Shown here piece after piece: positions 19,145 through 29,541 of a stretch of 64,000 nt of DNA (position 1 is its first letter; the number at the start of each line of letters is the position of its first letter). The stretch is from an uncultured Phocaeicola sp. (GTDB lineage: Bacteria > Bacteroidota > Bacteroidia > Bacteroidales > Bacteroidaceae). The position numbers and the translations under genes are program-made. Below the pieces are notes generated by a model that searched no databases, was not told where the DNA came from, and worked only from the letters and a program-made list of their open reading frames with translations. The stretch covers positions 18,106 to 82,105 of the forward strand of contig CANPVZ010000020.1 of NCBI GenBank assembly GCA_947581855.1. Reading direction: 5' to 3'.

Positions 19145-20623
19145 TTATTCAGTCTTGTTCTTCTTATGTTTGAAGAAAAGATGGGCACTTAAAAATCCCA
19201 CAAAGAAAATCAGCATTGTTCCGAAGACAATAGCCAGATATTCATGAATAACGGGTAGATTCCAGCCAAACATTTCATTGAAGTAAGAGGTAAGAGATAT
19301 CCAGCAAATGAGAAGTACTCCGCAGATGACACTAATGATTGCGTCTATGTTACGGGCTTTCTTCGACAGGTATCCTAACAAGAATAGGCCTAACATGCCT
19401 CCGCTGAAGATGGAGGAAAGCTTCCACCAGGCATCCAAAATGCTTTCTACATTCAGCAGAGCGATAGCAATGATGATTCCCAATATTCCCACAATCAGGC
19501 TTGATATCTTTAATACAAACAATTGTTCTTTATCCGACGCATTCTTGCGGAAACGTTTATAGTAATCTGTCAGGATGATAGTGGATGAACTAGTGACACT
19601 GGTAGCTACCGTACTCATGCCTGCTGCAAAGATGGATGCAATGAGCAGACCCGTCATGCCCACAGGCAACTGGTGGACAATGAAAAATGGGAATACATAG
19701 TCTGCTTTGATGCCTTCGGCGGGCAACAAATCGGGATAAACCTGATAGTATGCATATAAAGCCGTACCAATCAAGAAGAATATAGCTGAAACCGGGATGA
19801 ACAGGTATCCTCCGAAAAGTGCGGAGAATTTAGCTTGTTTCTCACTCTTTGCCGTATGGTAGCGCTGTACATAGTTTTGGTCTATTCCGTAGTTCTGTAA
19901 ATTAATGAATACGCCGTATATCAGGCAAACCCAGAATGTGGAATGGCCCAAGTCGCCTGTTAAATCTCCCAGGTAGAACTTATTTTCGGCCACGGCTATC
20001 TCGAATGTCTGCATAGGTCCTTCCGGCATGGAGAATAAAAGGATAATTAGGCATGCCAAAGCTCCGCCTATCAGGATGAATCCCTGAATAGCCTCTGTCC
20101 AGATTACGGCTTTAATACCTCCTAACATGGAATAGATGATAATAGCGATGCTGGTAATAATGATAACCATCTGTATATTCCATCCCATTAAGATATTCAT
20201 AGGCAGAGCCAACAAGAAAAGGATGGAACCCATGCGGGCTATCTGTGTGAGCAGATAACAGGCCGAGGCGTAAAGCCTTGCCCATGTGCCGAAGCGTTGT
20301 TCCAAGAAACTGTATGCCGATACGCTGCCCATGCTCCGGTAAAACGGAACGAAATATTTGGCGGCAAAATAAGATGCGATAGGAATGGATATGCTGAATA
20401 CAAATGCATTCCAGTCTCCCGCGAAAGCTTTTCCCGGGTATCCTAAATAGCTGATACTGCTGACATAGGTGGCAAAGATTGACATTCCCACCACCCAGCC
20501 GGGAAGGCTCCGGCCGGCTGAGGTAAAGTCATCGGATGAAGTTTTTTTCTTAAAAAACGAACATCCGAAAACTACTATGCCTCCTGTAAAAAACAGGAAG
20601 ATAATTAGGTCTATTATGTGCAT
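19145..20623 (-). CDS. Sodium:solute symporter (SSS family)
   Basis: A 492-residue transporter of the SSS family with about 13 hydrophobic helices and the core motifs AGRSLPGWVVGMSIFATYVSSIS and GMSTVATSVTSSSTIILTDYYK in the expected places. It imports an organic solute with Na+. It lies 37 bp downstream of a DHDPS-family aldolase gene in an apparent two-gene operon, which suggests the solute is a 2-keto acid, a sialic-acid-like sugar or a related aldolase substrate. The exact solute is not readable from sequence. Confidence 0.9.
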   Translation of the reverse strand: MHIIDLIIFLFFTGGIVVFGCSFFKKKTSSDDFTSAGRSLPGWVVGMSIFATYVSSISYLGYPGKAFAGDWNAFVFSISIPIASYFAAKYFVPFYRSMGSVSAYSFLEQRFGTWARLYASACYLLTQIARMGSILFLLALPMNILMGWNIQMVIIITSIAIIIYSMLGGIKAVIWTEAIQGFILIGGALACLIILLFSMPEGPMQTFEIAVAENKFYLGDLTGDLGHSTFWVCLIYGVFINLQNYGIDQNYVQRYHTAKSEKQAKFSALFGGYLFIPVSAIFFLIGTALYAYYQVYPDLLPAEGIKADYVFPFFIVHQLPVGMTGLLIASIFAAGMSTVATSVTSSSTIILTDYYKRFRKNASDKEQLFVLKISSLIVGILGIIIAIALLNVESILDAWWKLSSIFSGGMLGLFLLGYLSKKARNIDAIISVICGVLLICWISLTSYFNEMFGWNLPVIHEYLAIVFGTMLIFFVGFLSAHLFFKHKKNKTE

Positions 20624-20660
20624 GATATATGTTTTTCCAAAGGTTAACTACTCGTTCCGT

Positions 20661-21599
20661 TTATAAAATCAACTTTCCGTTTTGGATGGGAAGTTGTTCC
20701 AATGCTTTGCGAATTTTTTCACGTTCGGGGGCGTTAAACTTGTGGAAAGGCGAAGCGACAAAGTCGTCGTTAATAATGCCAAGAAGTGACAAGGCACATT
20801 TTAGTCCTTTCAGATAACTTGAACCGTGCTGTCCTACAGTATAAATGCTTACGCTTATTTGCATGATAAATTGCTGAAGGCGTTTTACTTCGTCCAGGTT
20901 GCCGGCTTTGGCCGCATCATACATTTTGACGTATAATTCGGGAAACATGTTCGCACCTCCGTTAATACCACCATGTCCGCCAAGTAAAACACATTCGCCG
21001 GTTACTTCTTCCGGCCCTACAAGCATGGCAAAATCAGGACGATCTTTCATGGTATACATAACCGACTGGAAATAGACTGTATTGGCAGAACTGTCTTTAA
21101 AACCTACAACTTGCGGATTCTGAGCAATACGGTGGATAGTTGCCGGCGCAAAGTTTACTTTTGTATGCGAAGGCATGTTATACAAAAATACCGGAAGAGG
21201 GAGTTGTGGAACCAAATCTTCGTAGAATTCCGCCAGCTCAGGTTGTCCCGGTGCAAAATAATAAGGAGGTGCCGAAACCACTCCGGATGCTCCACATTCT
21301 GCTGCGATATTTGCAAGGTTTATGCTTTCTATCAATGATGTGTCTGTAATGCACACTAAAACCGGAAGACGCCCATTGTTAATACGGCATGTTTCACGAA
21401 TCATTTGTTGGCGCACAGGATAACTTAAGCTCTGTTCCTCACCCGTGGTACCTAGAATAAATAGCCCGTGCACGCCTCCTTGGATCAAATGTTCAATAAG
21501 ACGTTCTAAACTTTCTACATCGAGTGTGTTGTTGTCTTTTAAAGGAGTTACCAATGGAGGTATGATTCCACTAAGGGGATTTTTTAAAGTATTTTTCAT
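20661..21599 (-). CDS. Dihydrodipicolinate synthase/N-acetylneuraminate lyase family aldolase
   Basis: A 312-residue class I aldolase. The GTTGE motif (ILGTTGEEQSL), the tyrosine in YNMPSHT and the Schiff-base lysine in VGFKDSS are all present. The family includes DapA, NanA and several 2-keto-3-deoxy-sugar aldolases. Pairing with an Na+ symporter and divergence from a GH28 gene favour a catabolic lyase over lysine-pathway DapA. The specific substrate is open. Confidence 0.85.
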   Translation of the reverse strand: MKNTLKNPLSGIIPPLVTPLKDNNTLDVESLERLIEHLIQGGVHGLFILGTTGEEQSLSYPVRQQMIRETCRINNGRLPVLVCITDTSLIESINLANIAAECGASGVVSAPPYYFAPGQPELAEFYEDLVPQLPLPVFLYNMPSHTKVNFAPATIHRIAQNPQVVGFKDSSANTVYFQSVMYTMKDRPDFAMLVGPEEVTGECVLLGGHGGINGGANMFPELYVKMYDAAKAGNLDEVKRLQQFIMQISVSIYTVGQHGSSYLKGLKCALSLLGIINDDFVASPFHKFNAPEREKIRKALEQLPIQNGKLIL

Positions 21600-21642
21600 G
21601 GTTTTGTAATAATATTTAGAGTTTATATCTCATTATCGGCAA

Positions 21643-21650
21643 CAAAACTA
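21643..21650 (-). promoter_or_regulatory. -7 element of the aldolase/symporter operon
   Basis: Minus strand TAGTTTTG fits TAnnTTTG, about 44 bp before the aldolase ATG. No good -33 TTTG is at standard spacing. Confidence 0.4.
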
Positions 21651-21695
21651 TAAAATAAAATTGGTAAATATGCTATTCAAATTGAATAATTTGCA

Positions 21696-21703
21696 TATAT
21701 TTG
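21696..21703 (+). promoter_or_regulatory. -7 element of the GH28-kdsA-kdsD operon
   Basis: TATATTTG fits TAnnTTTG and lies 28 bp before the GH28 ATG, giving a short leader typical of the phylum. Confidence 0.5.
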
Positions 21704-21731
21704 AGCCTTTAAAGCTTAAAAACTATTATTT

Positions 21732-23336
21732 ATGGGGAATATACGTATGACTACAAAACAAGTTCTAAAATTATTTCTGGTGTTAGGGATTATTCCATTA
21801 TCGTCTTGTAAGACAACACCTTCTGTTGAAGTTCAGATACCGACCAGAGAACAGGTTGGTGCTTTAAACATGCCGGATACGATTGCTCCGGTAAAGGCTC
21901 CCTTTGCAATGCCAACATTTACCCGGCCGGTATTTAATGATTTATCGGTGTCGATTGTTGAATCGGGTGCACAACCAGGAACAATGGTTACGTCAATAAT
22001 TCAGAAGACAATTGATGATGTGAGTGCAAAAGGAGGCGGGACAGTCGTGATTCCAGCCGGAATTTGGAATACCGGACGGATTGAGTTGAAAAGCCATGTG
22101 AATTTGCATCTCGAAGAAGGAGCTGAGCTACATTTTAGCGGTGATATAAAAGATTATCAGCCTGCTGTGTTTACACGGAACGAAGGAGTGGAAGTTTATT
22201 CGTTAGGAGCTTTGATATATGCAAATGGCCAGGAGCATATTGCTTTAACTGGTAAAGGAAAACTGGTAGGGCCTGATCGTGAATGTGAAATTCAAAAACG
22301 TCAGATGCGTGGCGGAGTGGTTGAAGAATATATCAAGGTAGAAACTCCGGTAGAGGAACGTTTGTATGACGGTAATAAAGGAACACCTGTTTTTCTGCCT
22401 ATGTTTGTTTCGCCCATTAATTGTAAGAATGTGCTGGTGGAAGGGATAACATTGGAAAATACTCCTTTCTGGAATGTAGTTCCGGTATATTGCGATGGAG
22501 TAATTATCCGGGGTATTACGGTTCGCTCGATAGGAATTCCTCGCGGTGACGGTATTGATATCGAATCTTCGAGAAATGTGTTGATTGAATACAGCACATT
22601 GAGTTGCGGAGATGACTGTTTTACTATGAAAGCCGGTCGTTGCGAAGATGGTATACGTGTGAATAAGCCTTCGGAGAATATTGTTGTTCGCTATTGTCTG
22701 GCCGAAAAGGGACACGGTGGTATTACTTGTGGCAGTGAAACAGCCGGAATAATCAGGAATCTTTATGTACATGATTGTGTCTTTGACGGAACCGGTACCG
22801 GACTTCGTTTCAAGACCCGTCGTAATCGTGGCGGTGGCGGTGAGAACCTTATTTATGAACGTATACGCATGAAGTTAAGCGGCCAGCCATTTGTTTGGGA
22901 TATGTTGGGAAGTAAAACTTTTGTTGGTAATTTGGCTGTTCGCCATCCCGCTCGGGAACTGACCCCGCTGACTCCGTCTTATAAAAATATTATAGCACGC
23001 GATATCATAGTGGAGGAATGTCCGCAGCTGATTAAAGCGGTAGGTATTCCCGAAACGCCGATTGAAAATGTATTAATTGAAAATGTAACGGCACATTGTA
23101 AAAATTTGATTCGTTTGCAAGATGTAGATGGTATGACTTTGAAGAACATGACAATTTATAGCAAAGATTCGTTAATTACGATTGACGATGGTAGGAAAAT
23201 ACTTTTTGATAAGGTTAAATTTGAAATTCCGGGAGGAAAGGTTGAAATGGATATAAAAGGAGACTTGTCGGTTGCACCGGAATTTGTAGATTGTACTTAT
23301 AAAGAGTTGAAGATTTCCGGGGAAGTAGAAAAATAA
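21732..23336 (+). CDS. GH28 polygalacturonase-like lipoprotein
   Basis: A 534-residue right-handed beta-helix enzyme. The N-terminus is a lipoprotein signal (LGIIPLSSCK), so it is attached to a membrane facing the periplasm or surface. The GH28 catalytic signatures appear in order: GDGIDIES (NTD-like), CGDDCFTMKAG (DD), EKGHGGITCG (GHG) and GLRFKTR (RIK-like). It should hydrolyse galacturonan or rhamnogalacturonan linkages. An internal ATG at 21747 is an alternative start. It lies only 10 bp ahead of kdsA. Confidence 0.88.
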   Translation: MGNIRMTTKQVLKLFLVLGIIPLSSCKTTPSVEVQIPTREQVGALNMPDTIAPVKAPFAMPTFTRPVFNDLSVSIVESGAQPGTMVTSIIQKTIDDVSAKGGGTVVIPAGIWNTGRIELKSHVNLHLEEGAELHFSGDIKDYQPAVFTRNEGVEVYSLGALIYANGQEHIALTGKGKLVGPDRECEIQKRQMRGGVVEEYIKVETPVEERLYDGNKGTPVFLPMFVSPINCKNVLVEGITLENTPFWNVVPVYCDGVIIRGITVRSIGIPRGDGIDIESSRNVLIEYSTLSCGDDCFTMKAGRCEDGIRVNKPSENIVVRYCLAEKGHGGITCGSETAGIIRNLYVHDCVFDGTGTGLRFKTRRNRGGGGENLIYERIRMKLSGQPFVWDMLGSKTFVGNLAVRHPARELTPLTPSYKNIIARDIIVEECPQLIKAVGIPETPIENVLIENVTAHCKNLIRLQDVDGMTLKNMTIYSKDSLITIDDGRKILFDKVKFEIPGGKVEMDIKGDLSVAPEFVDCTYKELKISGEVEK

Positions 23337-23346
23337 AATAAGGAAA

Positions 23347-24102
23347 ATGGGAAAACCGATATGTATTGCCGGTCCCTGTGTTATGGAATCCTATTCTTTA
23401 ATGGAGGAAGTAGCACAGGAATTGGTGCGTTTAAGAGATCTATTTCAGATAACTATCTATTTTAAGTCTTCATTCGATAAGGCAAACCGGACTTCAATTT
23501 ATTCGTTCAGAGGTCCGGGAATGGAAAAAGGATTAACATGGCTAAGCGATATCAAGGCTAAATTTGGCTTGCCGGTATTGACGGATATCCATGAGTCTTA
23601 TCAGGCGGCTTCGGCAGGGGAAGTGGCGGATGTGTTGCAAATACCTGCCTTTTTGTGTCGTCAGACGGATTTATTGATGGCTGCGGCTCGTACAGGCAAG
23701 ACTGTAAATGTAAAGAAGGCGCAATTTTTGTCCGGATTGGATATGCAGTATCCTGTTGAAAAAGTCAGAGAAGCGGGTGGACAAGATATTTGGCTGACGG
23801 AACGTGGCAATATATATGGGTATAATAATTTAGTGGTGGATTTTCGTAACATTGCCGATATGAAACGTTTTACACCCACGGTGATTATGGATTGCACTCA
23901 TTCGGTACAACGTCCGGGAGCTGCCGGAGGAAAAACCGGTGGAAATCGGGAGTTTGTTCCGGCAATGGCATTGGCGGCTAAAGCTTTTGGTGCGACGGGT
24001 TACTTTTTTGAGGTGCATCCTTACCCGGACAATGCTTTAAGTGATGGGCCAAATATGCTATATTTGGATAAGTTAGAGTCTGTTTTAAAAACAATACTAT
24101 GA
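23347..24102 (+). CDS. kdsA: 3-deoxy-8-phosphooctulonate synthase
   Basis: A 251-residue KDO-8-P synthase that condenses PEP with arabinose-5-phosphate for lipid A core Kdo. Conserved motifs: IAGPCVMES, FKSSFDKANRTS, NNLVVDFRN and DCTHSVQRPG. C11 in AGPCV identifies the metal-dependent class; metal-independent E. coli-type enzymes have Asn there. Its stop overlaps the kdsD start by 4 bp. Confidence 0.96.
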   Translation: MGKPICIAGPCVMESYSLMEEVAQELVRLRDLFQITIYFKSSFDKANRTSIYSFRGPGMEKGLTWLSDIKAKFGLPVLTDIHESYQAASAGEVADVLQIPAFLCRQTDLLMAAARTGKTVNVKKAQFLSGLDMQYPVEKVREAGGQDIWLTERGNIYGYNNLVVDFRNIADMKRFTPTVIMDCTHSVQRPGAAGGKTGGNREFVPAMALAAKAFGATGYFFEVHPYPDNALSDGPNMLYLDKLESVLKTIL

Positions 24103-25049
24103 GTCGGATAAAGGAGTGGGCTGTTAAATGCTTCCGTGATGAGGCGAATGCATTGCTTGATTTGATTCATCTATTAACAGATGATTTCGACAAGACGGTA
24201 GAGTGTATATATCAATGCAAAGGTAGGTTGATAGTAACAGGTGTCGGGAAATCGGGACATATAGGCGCTAAAATTGCCGCTACACTAGCAAGTACAGGTA
24301 CTCCTTCTTTTTTTGTCAATCCGTTGGATGTGTTTCATGGCGATTTGGGTATGATTACTTCTCAGGATATTGTATTGGCAATTTCTAATTCCGGGCAGAC
24401 AGATGAATTACTTCGCTTTATGCCTTATTTAATTGAACGAAATATACCGATTATAAGTATGACCGGCAATCCGAAATCATTGATTGCCCAATATTCGACT
24501 TTTCATTTAAATGTAGCGGTCAAAAGAGAGGCTTGCCCTTTAAACTTGGCACCTACTTCTTCTACTACTGCCGCTTTGGCAATGGGTGACGCTTTGGCAT
24601 GCGCTTTAATGGAGGTTCGTCATTTTGAGGCTAAAGATTTTGCCCGTTTTCATCCGGGCGGGAGTTTGGGCCGGCGTTTGTTAACTCGGGTAAAGGATGT
24701 CATGCATAAAGATAATTTGCCTGTGGTACCGCCGGAAATGAATTTAGGAGAAGCTATTATTCATATAAGCGATGGAAAACTGGGGCTAGCAGTGGCAATG
24801 CGCGATAAGAGAATTGTAGGAATTGTTACGGACGGAGATGTACGTAGAGCAATGCAGCATTCACGTTCCAGATTCTTTGAGCTTTCGGTAGAAGATATTA
24901 TGACACGTTCTCCGAAGGTGGTACATTGTGAAACCAAGATATCGGAAGTGGAAAAGATGATGAATCAATATAAGATACATTCTTTATTGGTATTGGATGA
25001 TAAAGGGGAGTTGGTAGGCATTATAGACTATTTTAATTGTATGATTTGA
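24099..25049 (+). CDS. kdsD: Arabinose-5-phosphate isomerase
   Basis: A 316-residue KpsF/GutQ-family enzyme that makes arabinose-5-phosphate from ribulose-5-phosphate for KdsA. The SIS domain (GVGKSGHIGAKIAATLASTG, SNSGQTDEL) covers ~30-175, with tandem CBS domains at ~200-316 (VGIVTDGDVRRA). It overlaps kdsA, so substrate supply and condensation are translationally coupled. Confidence 0.95.
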   Translation: MSRIKEWAVKCFRDEANALLDLIHLLTDDFDKTVECIYQCKGRLIVTGVGKSGHIGAKIAATLASTGTPSFFVNPLDVFHGDLGMITSQDIVLAISNSGQTDELLRFMPYLIERNIPIISMTGNPKSLIAQYSTFHLNVAVKREACPLNLAPTSSTTAALAMGDALACALMEVRHFEAKDFARFHPGGSLGRRLLTRVKDVMHKDNLPVVPPEMNLGEAIIHISDGKLGLAVAMRDKRIVGIVTDGDVRRAMQHSRSRFFELSVEDIMTRSPKVVHCETKISEVEKMMNQYKIHSLLVLDDKGELVGIIDYFNCMI

Positions 25050-25191
25050 AGCTGAAATCCTTGTTATTATAATGTGAATGTGTTGTTTGTTATAAACTCT
25101 TGGACGGTATAATTTGAGGATAAGGAAGAAGATTTTCGATTAATTAATGAATATTATTACAACAATATGAGCGCGGAATGATTATTAATAG

Positions 25192-25199
25192 TAATTTTG
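25192..25199 (+). promoter_or_regulatory. -7 element of rpoD
   Basis: TAATTTTG fits TAnnTTTG, 26 bp before the rpoD ATG. Confidence 0.5.
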
Positions 25200-25224
25200 C
25201 GCACTATTTTCCAAACTTTAGAAG

Positions 25225-26085
25225 ATGAGACAACTAAAGATTAACAAAAGTATTACGAACCGTGAGACAGCCTCTCTCGAAGCTTATTTAAGAGAAATAG
25301 GCCGTGAGGAGCTGATTTCAGTAGATGAAGAGGTAGAACTCGCTCAGCGTATTCGCAAAGGGGATGAAGCCGCTTTAAACAAATTGGTAAGAGCGAATTT
25401 ACGTTTCGTTGTTTCTGTGGCAAAACAATACCAGAATCAAGGCCTAAGTTTGGCCGATTTGATTGATGAAGGAAATATCGGTCTGGTAAAGGCTGCCCAG
25501 AAGTTCGATGAAACTCGTGGATTCAAATTTATCAGTTATGCAGTATGGTGGATTCGTCAATCAATCCTTCAGGCGTTGGCCGAACAATCTCGTATCGTTC
25601 GTTTACCATTGAATCAGGTAGGCTCTATTAATCGTATCAACAAAGCGTTAGCTAAGTTCGAACAAGAAAACGAACGTCGTGCTTCCGCCGGTGAAATTGC
25701 AGAAGAATTAGGTATTGAAGAAGATAAAATATCTGATGCTTTGCGTGTTTCCGGTCGTCACGTATCGGTAGATGCTTCGTTTGTTGAAGGAGAAGATAAT
25801 TGTTTGCTTGATGTTTTGGTGAATGACGATTCTCCCATGGCGGATCATTCGTTGGTAAGTGAATCTTTATCTGAAGAAATTGACAGAACGCTGTCCACCC
25901 TTACTCCGCGTGAGAAGGAAATTATACAAACGTTCTTCGGTATCGATCACCGCGAAATGAGCTTGGAAGAAATTGGAGATAAATTCGGCCTTACTCGGGA
26001 GCGTGTTCGCCAGATTAAAGAAAAGGCGATCAGGAAATTGAGATCAAGTCCCCAAAGCAAATTGCTTAAATCGTATTTTGGATAA
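25225..26085 (+). CDS. rpoD: Primary sigma factor RpoD (short Bacteroidetes form)
   Basis: A 286-residue sigma-70. Region 1.2 starts near the N-terminus ([10 protein letters not shown]), so region 1.1 is absent, as in the Bacteroidetes housekeeping factor that reads TTTG/TAnnTTTG promoters. Region 2 ([35 protein letters not shown]), region 3 ([10 protein letters not shown]) and region 4 HTH ([23 protein letters not shown]) are intact. It is monocistronic with its own promoter and terminator. Confidence 0.95.
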   Translation: MRQLKINKSITNRETASLEAYLREIGREELISVDEEVELAQRIRKGDEAALNKLVRANLRFVVSVAKQYQNQGLSLADLIDEGNIGLVKAAQKFDETRGFKFISYAVWWIRQSILQALAEQSRIVRLPLNQVGSINRINKALAKFEQENERRASAGEIAEELGIEEDKISDALRVSGRHVSVDASFVEGEDNCLLDVLVNDDSPMADHSLVSESLSEEIDRTLSTLTPREKEIIQTFFGIDHREMSLEEIGDKFGLTRERVRQIKEKAIRKLRSSPQSKLLKSYFG

Positions 26086-26107
26086 AAATTGGAAAGATAA
26101 AGTAATG

Positions 26108-26141
26108 GAGGGTGTCGGACAATGTCAGACGCCCTCTTTTT
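26108..26141 (+). terminator. Terminator of rpoD
   Basis: GAGGGTGTC pairs with GACGCCCTC (one wobble), followed by TTTTT. It begins 22 bp after the rpoD stop. Confidence 0.85.
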
Positions 26142-26197
26142 GGATCTATAGGCCTGTGGTTCCTTTATTTTTAGCTCTATTCCCTTTTACGAGGTGA

Positions 26198-26575
26198 TTA
26201 TTTTGAAGACCATTTCCTTATCATTTCTTTTAATATATCCCGTGATATGGGTTTTGACATATAATCGTTACATCCTGCCTGAATGGCTTTTTGCCTGTCC
26301 TGATCAAAAGCAAAAGCGGTTACAGCAATAATGGGAATTTCCTTATCCCGTTCCCTTATTTGCTTAGTTGCTGCAAACCCATCCATTTCGGGCATTTTCA
26401 TATCCATGAGAATAATATCCGGATGATAGCTCTCGTACATTTCGATAGCTTCCAGTCCGTTGCATGCACGTTTTACATCATACTCCTTCTTTAGCAGAGT
26501 GTATACTAACAAATAATTGCTGTCTGTATCTTCTGCTACTAAAACTTTGATAGGCGCATTTTTTTCTGTTTCCAT
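26198..26575 (-). CDS. Stand-alone response-regulator receiver protein
   Basis: 125 residues from the ATG at 26575. The longer frame to 26686 runs inside the kinase gene, while this ATG lies 4 bp after the kinase stop. It is a single receiver domain: acidic pair E15/D16 (VAEDTD), phospho-acceptor D58 in ILMDMKMPEMDG, Thr in VTAFAF and Lys in SKPIS. No output domain is present. It behaves like the receiver of a hybrid kinase split off as its own gene and is presumably phosphorylated by the upstream kinase. Confidence 0.9.
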   Translation of the reverse strand: METEKNAPIKVLVAEDTDSNYLLVYTLLKKEYDVKRACNGLEAIEMYESYHPDIILMDMKMPEMDGFAATKQIRERDKEIPIIAVTAFAFDQDRQKAIQAGCNDYMSKPISRDILKEMIRKWSSK

Positions 26576-26579
26576 CTCT

Positions 26580-29336
26580 TTATTTGTTATGAATTTCTTT
26601 ATTAAATATATTCTTTTCATTATAAGGATGTGTAAACCAAAAGTTGGAACCGACTCCTTCTTTTGATTCAACTCCAATTTTTCCATGCATTTGTTCTACA
26701 ATCGTTTTGCATATTGATAATCCCAATCCGGTACCTTGGATAAAGTTGTTCAATTTCACAAAACGATCGAAAACCGTATGGATTTGGTCTTTAGGAATAC
26801 CTATGCCTGTGTCTCGGACATAAAATCTCAGTTCATTATCTTCTGTAAGTTCATATCCGAGTATAATACTTCCTTCAGGTGTGAATTTCAGAGCATTGGT
26901 AATAAAATTAGTCAATACTTGTGTCAATCTGTTTTTGTCGCTCCATATGTAATATGCGGGTAAGTTCCTTTCCATAGTAAGTTGTACGCTTTTATTAGTC
27001 TTTAATTGGAAAGAAGAAATTATATCTTCGCACATGTTGAGCGTGTTTATATCCGAATAATAGAATTCGAAAGTTCCGGCTTCCATCTTCGAAAGATCCA
27101 AAATATCGGAAATGAGTTGTAATAATAACTCATTGTTCTTTTTTACAAGATGGATGTATTCTTTGCGTTCTTCTTCATTTTCTTCGTATACCAATAGATC
27201 GGAGAATCCTACAATGGCATTTAAGGGAGTTCGTATTTCATGACTCATGTTCGCTAAAAAAGCCGATTTTAAGCGGTCGGAAGTTTCAGCTCTGTTTTTT
27301 TCTTTAATCAGATTTTCTTCCATTTCTTTTAATTCGGTTATATCGTAGTTAATACAAATAACTTCGATTATTCCATTCTCAGGATGAAAATCTCTGACAA
27401 GAATGTTAACGCAACTCCAGGTAACCGTTCCGTCTGGGTGTAGTATTCTAACCGTATCTTTATAGGTACTGATTTTACCGTTTACTAACTGTTTGAATTC
27501 CTTCTTTTTTCTTTTTCTGTCTTCCGGATGAAGAGCTTTATATTCTTGAATGATTTTATTTAATGGAGTTCCGGGAGTTTCTCCCATATTTTTGTACCAG
27601 CTGTCTGTTGCATACCCTTCTTTAGTAAATGCGTTATAGTGTGCGTATCCTACTTTGGCGTAGTCACCTATTAAGGAAAATAATTCTTCAAATTTTTGTA
27701 TCTTTCCGCGTGCATTTAATATTTCGGTATTATCGATATGAATAAACATGTATAGAATGAGCTTTCCGGTTGAATCATATAAAGGAGTTCCGATAGTATA
27801 AATATCTATGCTGTCTTTTCTGCTGCACGGATAATAATTGCCGACCTTTTTGAATTCATATTTGAATGGAAAGTTTATTTGTTTTCCTTGTTTGATATAA
27901 TCCTTTATTGTGTTAGGCAAAACAGGATTTTCGAATACATTGATGCCTAAAGCGCTCTCTTTATCAGGCAGACCGAACATTTCGATTTCCTTATTATTGA
28001 GGTCTATCATATATCCGTCCTTATCATATAATTCCAAGCCTATAGGCAAGTTCTTATAAATGTTTTTGAGAATAGCTTCACTATGCTCCAAAGAATTATG
28101 AGCCTTAAATGTTTCAGTCATGTCTGAGAACATAATGACTAATTCTTCTTTTCTAGGAGAGTGTGTAATAGCATGGCAGATTTTTCCGTTAGGCAAAGTG
28201 ATGTTGGTTTCAACAGATTCTTCTGTACCGAGAATGGTTCTTGCTTCAGGAATCATAGCATCAACATCGATAGTGTTTTCGTCCAGAATCCGTTTACAAG
28301 CATCATTCGAATCTAATACATCGAACCCGTTTGCAGAAGCTTTCAAATGCAGATAAGCAACCGGCATATATTTGTTTAAGTTGTACAGATAATTACGTTC
28401 GGTTTCCGCTTTTTTCTCTGTCCGCCTTAATTGTATATAAATACTTATGATGTTTGCGATAGAAGTAAACCATTGATATTCATCCCTGTTCCATTTTTGA
28501 TATCGTCCTACCGTATCGATGCCTATGTATCCCCAAATTTCATTGTTGGCAAACAAAGGAGTTGCCATCACTGATTTAACATTTTGGCTGGCAAAAATTT
28601 CTTTTATGGAATTAGCTTCTTCAGGAAGCTGTTCTATATCGGATATTATAATGGGAATTCCATTGAGAATCAATTCTGTCCACCAGTTGTGCTGGCGCAT
28701 ATCTACTTCTAACCATTTTTCTTTTAGAGAATAGTTATCGGAGAGGCTTGTTCCATAAGTATGTTTGATTATGCTTCTGTCTTCGTTAAACTCGTAAATA
28801 TAGATACGGTCACTATCGAAAAGGTGAAGCATTTCGGTAAGGACCTTATGAATAATTATGTTTGTATCCTCCTTTTTATTGCTGAACGAAGACAGTGATT
28901 CGCTAATTAAACGCATGCGTGATAATAAGCGGGAGAGAGCCTGTTGAGAATCTTTTTCCAGCATTTCTTCTTGTTGGGGAGATAAGCTTTGTAGAATTCC
29001 TGTAGCCCGTATGATTCCGTCGGAATCTTTATGTTCTTTTTCAGTTCTTGATAAGACCCATATATTTCCCCGTGATGTTGTTAATGGAATGTATTGTTCG
29101 TAAACATTATATTCGTTATAAAAACGAGCAGCTCCGGAAACTTGTCTCCTATAATCTTTTCGTTTCATTCTGTCGAATTCTTGAAAAGACAGGGTAGGAG
29201 AGTTAAGCCCCAACAGATTCATAACGAATTCGGAGCATGTATATGTTTGGTGAGTTATATCAGCTTCCCACCAGCCCATTTGCGCTAAAGATATAGCGGT
29301 TTTCCATTTATGTTTGTTGCATTGATCTTCAAACAT
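26580..29336 (-). CDS. Soluble PAS/GAF sensor histidine kinase
   Basis: 918 residues using the ATG at 29336. A 949-residue frame is open from 29429, but a TATTTTTG -7 element at 29399-29406 would place the transcript start inside it. Domains: a PAS-like sensor (1-~110), GAF (~140-310, [19 protein letters not shown]), two or three further PAS units (~340-680), HisKA with H699 ([12 protein letters not shown]) and HATPase_c with N, G1 and G2 boxes ([24 protein letters not shown]). No membrane helices are seen, so it senses a cytoplasmic signal. The paired receiver gene follows 4 bp later. Confidence 0.9.
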   Translation of the reverse strand: MFEDQCNKHKWKTAISLAQMGWWEADITHQTYTCSEFVMNLLGLNSPTLSFQEFDRMKRKDYRRQVSGAARFYNEYNVYEQYIPLTTSRGNIWVLSRTEKEHKDSDGIIRATGILQSLSPQQEEMLEKDSQQALSRLLSRMRLISESLSSFSNKKEDTNIIIHKVLTEMLHLFDSDRIYIYEFNEDRSIIKHTYGTSLSDNYSLKEKWLEVDMRQHNWWTELILNGIPIIISDIEQLPEEANSIKEIFASQNVKSVMATPLFANNEIWGYIGIDTVGRYQKWNRDEYQWFTSIANIISIYIQLRRTEKKAETERNYLYNLNKYMPVAYLHLKASANGFDVLDSNDACKRILDENTIDVDAMIPEARTILGTEESVETNITLPNGKICHAITHSPRKEELVIMFSDMTETFKAHNSLEHSEAILKNIYKNLPIGLELYDKDGYMIDLNNKEIEMFGLPDKESALGINVFENPVLPNTIKDYIKQGKQINFPFKYEFKKVGNYYPCSRKDSIDIYTIGTPLYDSTGKLILYMFIHIDNTEILNARGKIQKFEELFSLIGDYAKVGYAHYNAFTKEGYATDSWYKNMGETPGTPLNKIIQEYKALHPEDRKRKKKEFKQLVNGKISTYKDTVRILHPDGTVTWSCVNILVRDFHPENGIIEVICINYDITELKEMEENLIKEKNRAETSDRLKSAFLANMSHEIRTPLNAIVGFSDLLVYEENEEERKEYIHLVKKNNELLLQLISDILDLSKMEAGTFEFYYSDINTLNMCEDIISSFQLKTNKSVQLTMERNLPAYYIWSDKNRLTQVLTNFITNALKFTPEGSIILGYELTEDNELRFYVRDTGIGIPKDQIHTVFDRFVKLNNFIQGTGLGLSICKTIVEQMHGKIGVESKEGVGSNFWFTHPYNEKNIFNKEIHNK

Positions 29337-29398
29337 ATTAATTAGTTTTTTGAGCGCATTTTCACAAACAAACAATTGAATGTGAAGTATCGTTCCTG

Positions 29399-29406
29399 CA
29401 AAAATA
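29399..29406 (-). promoter_or_regulatory. -7 element of the histidine kinase/receiver operon
   Basis: Minus strand TATTTTTG fits TAnnTTTG. It decides the kinase start in favour of the ATG at 29336. Confidence 0.5.
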
Positions 29407-29513
29407 TAATTAAAGTAGTAAGAAAACAACGAATTCTGTATATAAATTCTATGTAGAAGTCGTTATTTTTCGTGTTTTCATTCTGCAGAGGTGGACGGGA
29501 GAAAATAAAGTGC

Positions 29514-29521
29514 TACTTTTG
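29514..29521 (+). promoter_or_regulatory. -7 element of the MATE gene
   Basis: TACTTTTG fits TAnnTTTG, 20 bp before the MATE ATG. Confidence 0.5.
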
Positions 29522-29541
29522 TAACTGCAAAACACAATAGG

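Noticed and set aside
29337..29429. Longer N-terminus for the histidine kinase
   Set aside because: A -7 element at 29399-29406 falls inside it, and the extra 31 residues do not resemble a sensor or signal segment.
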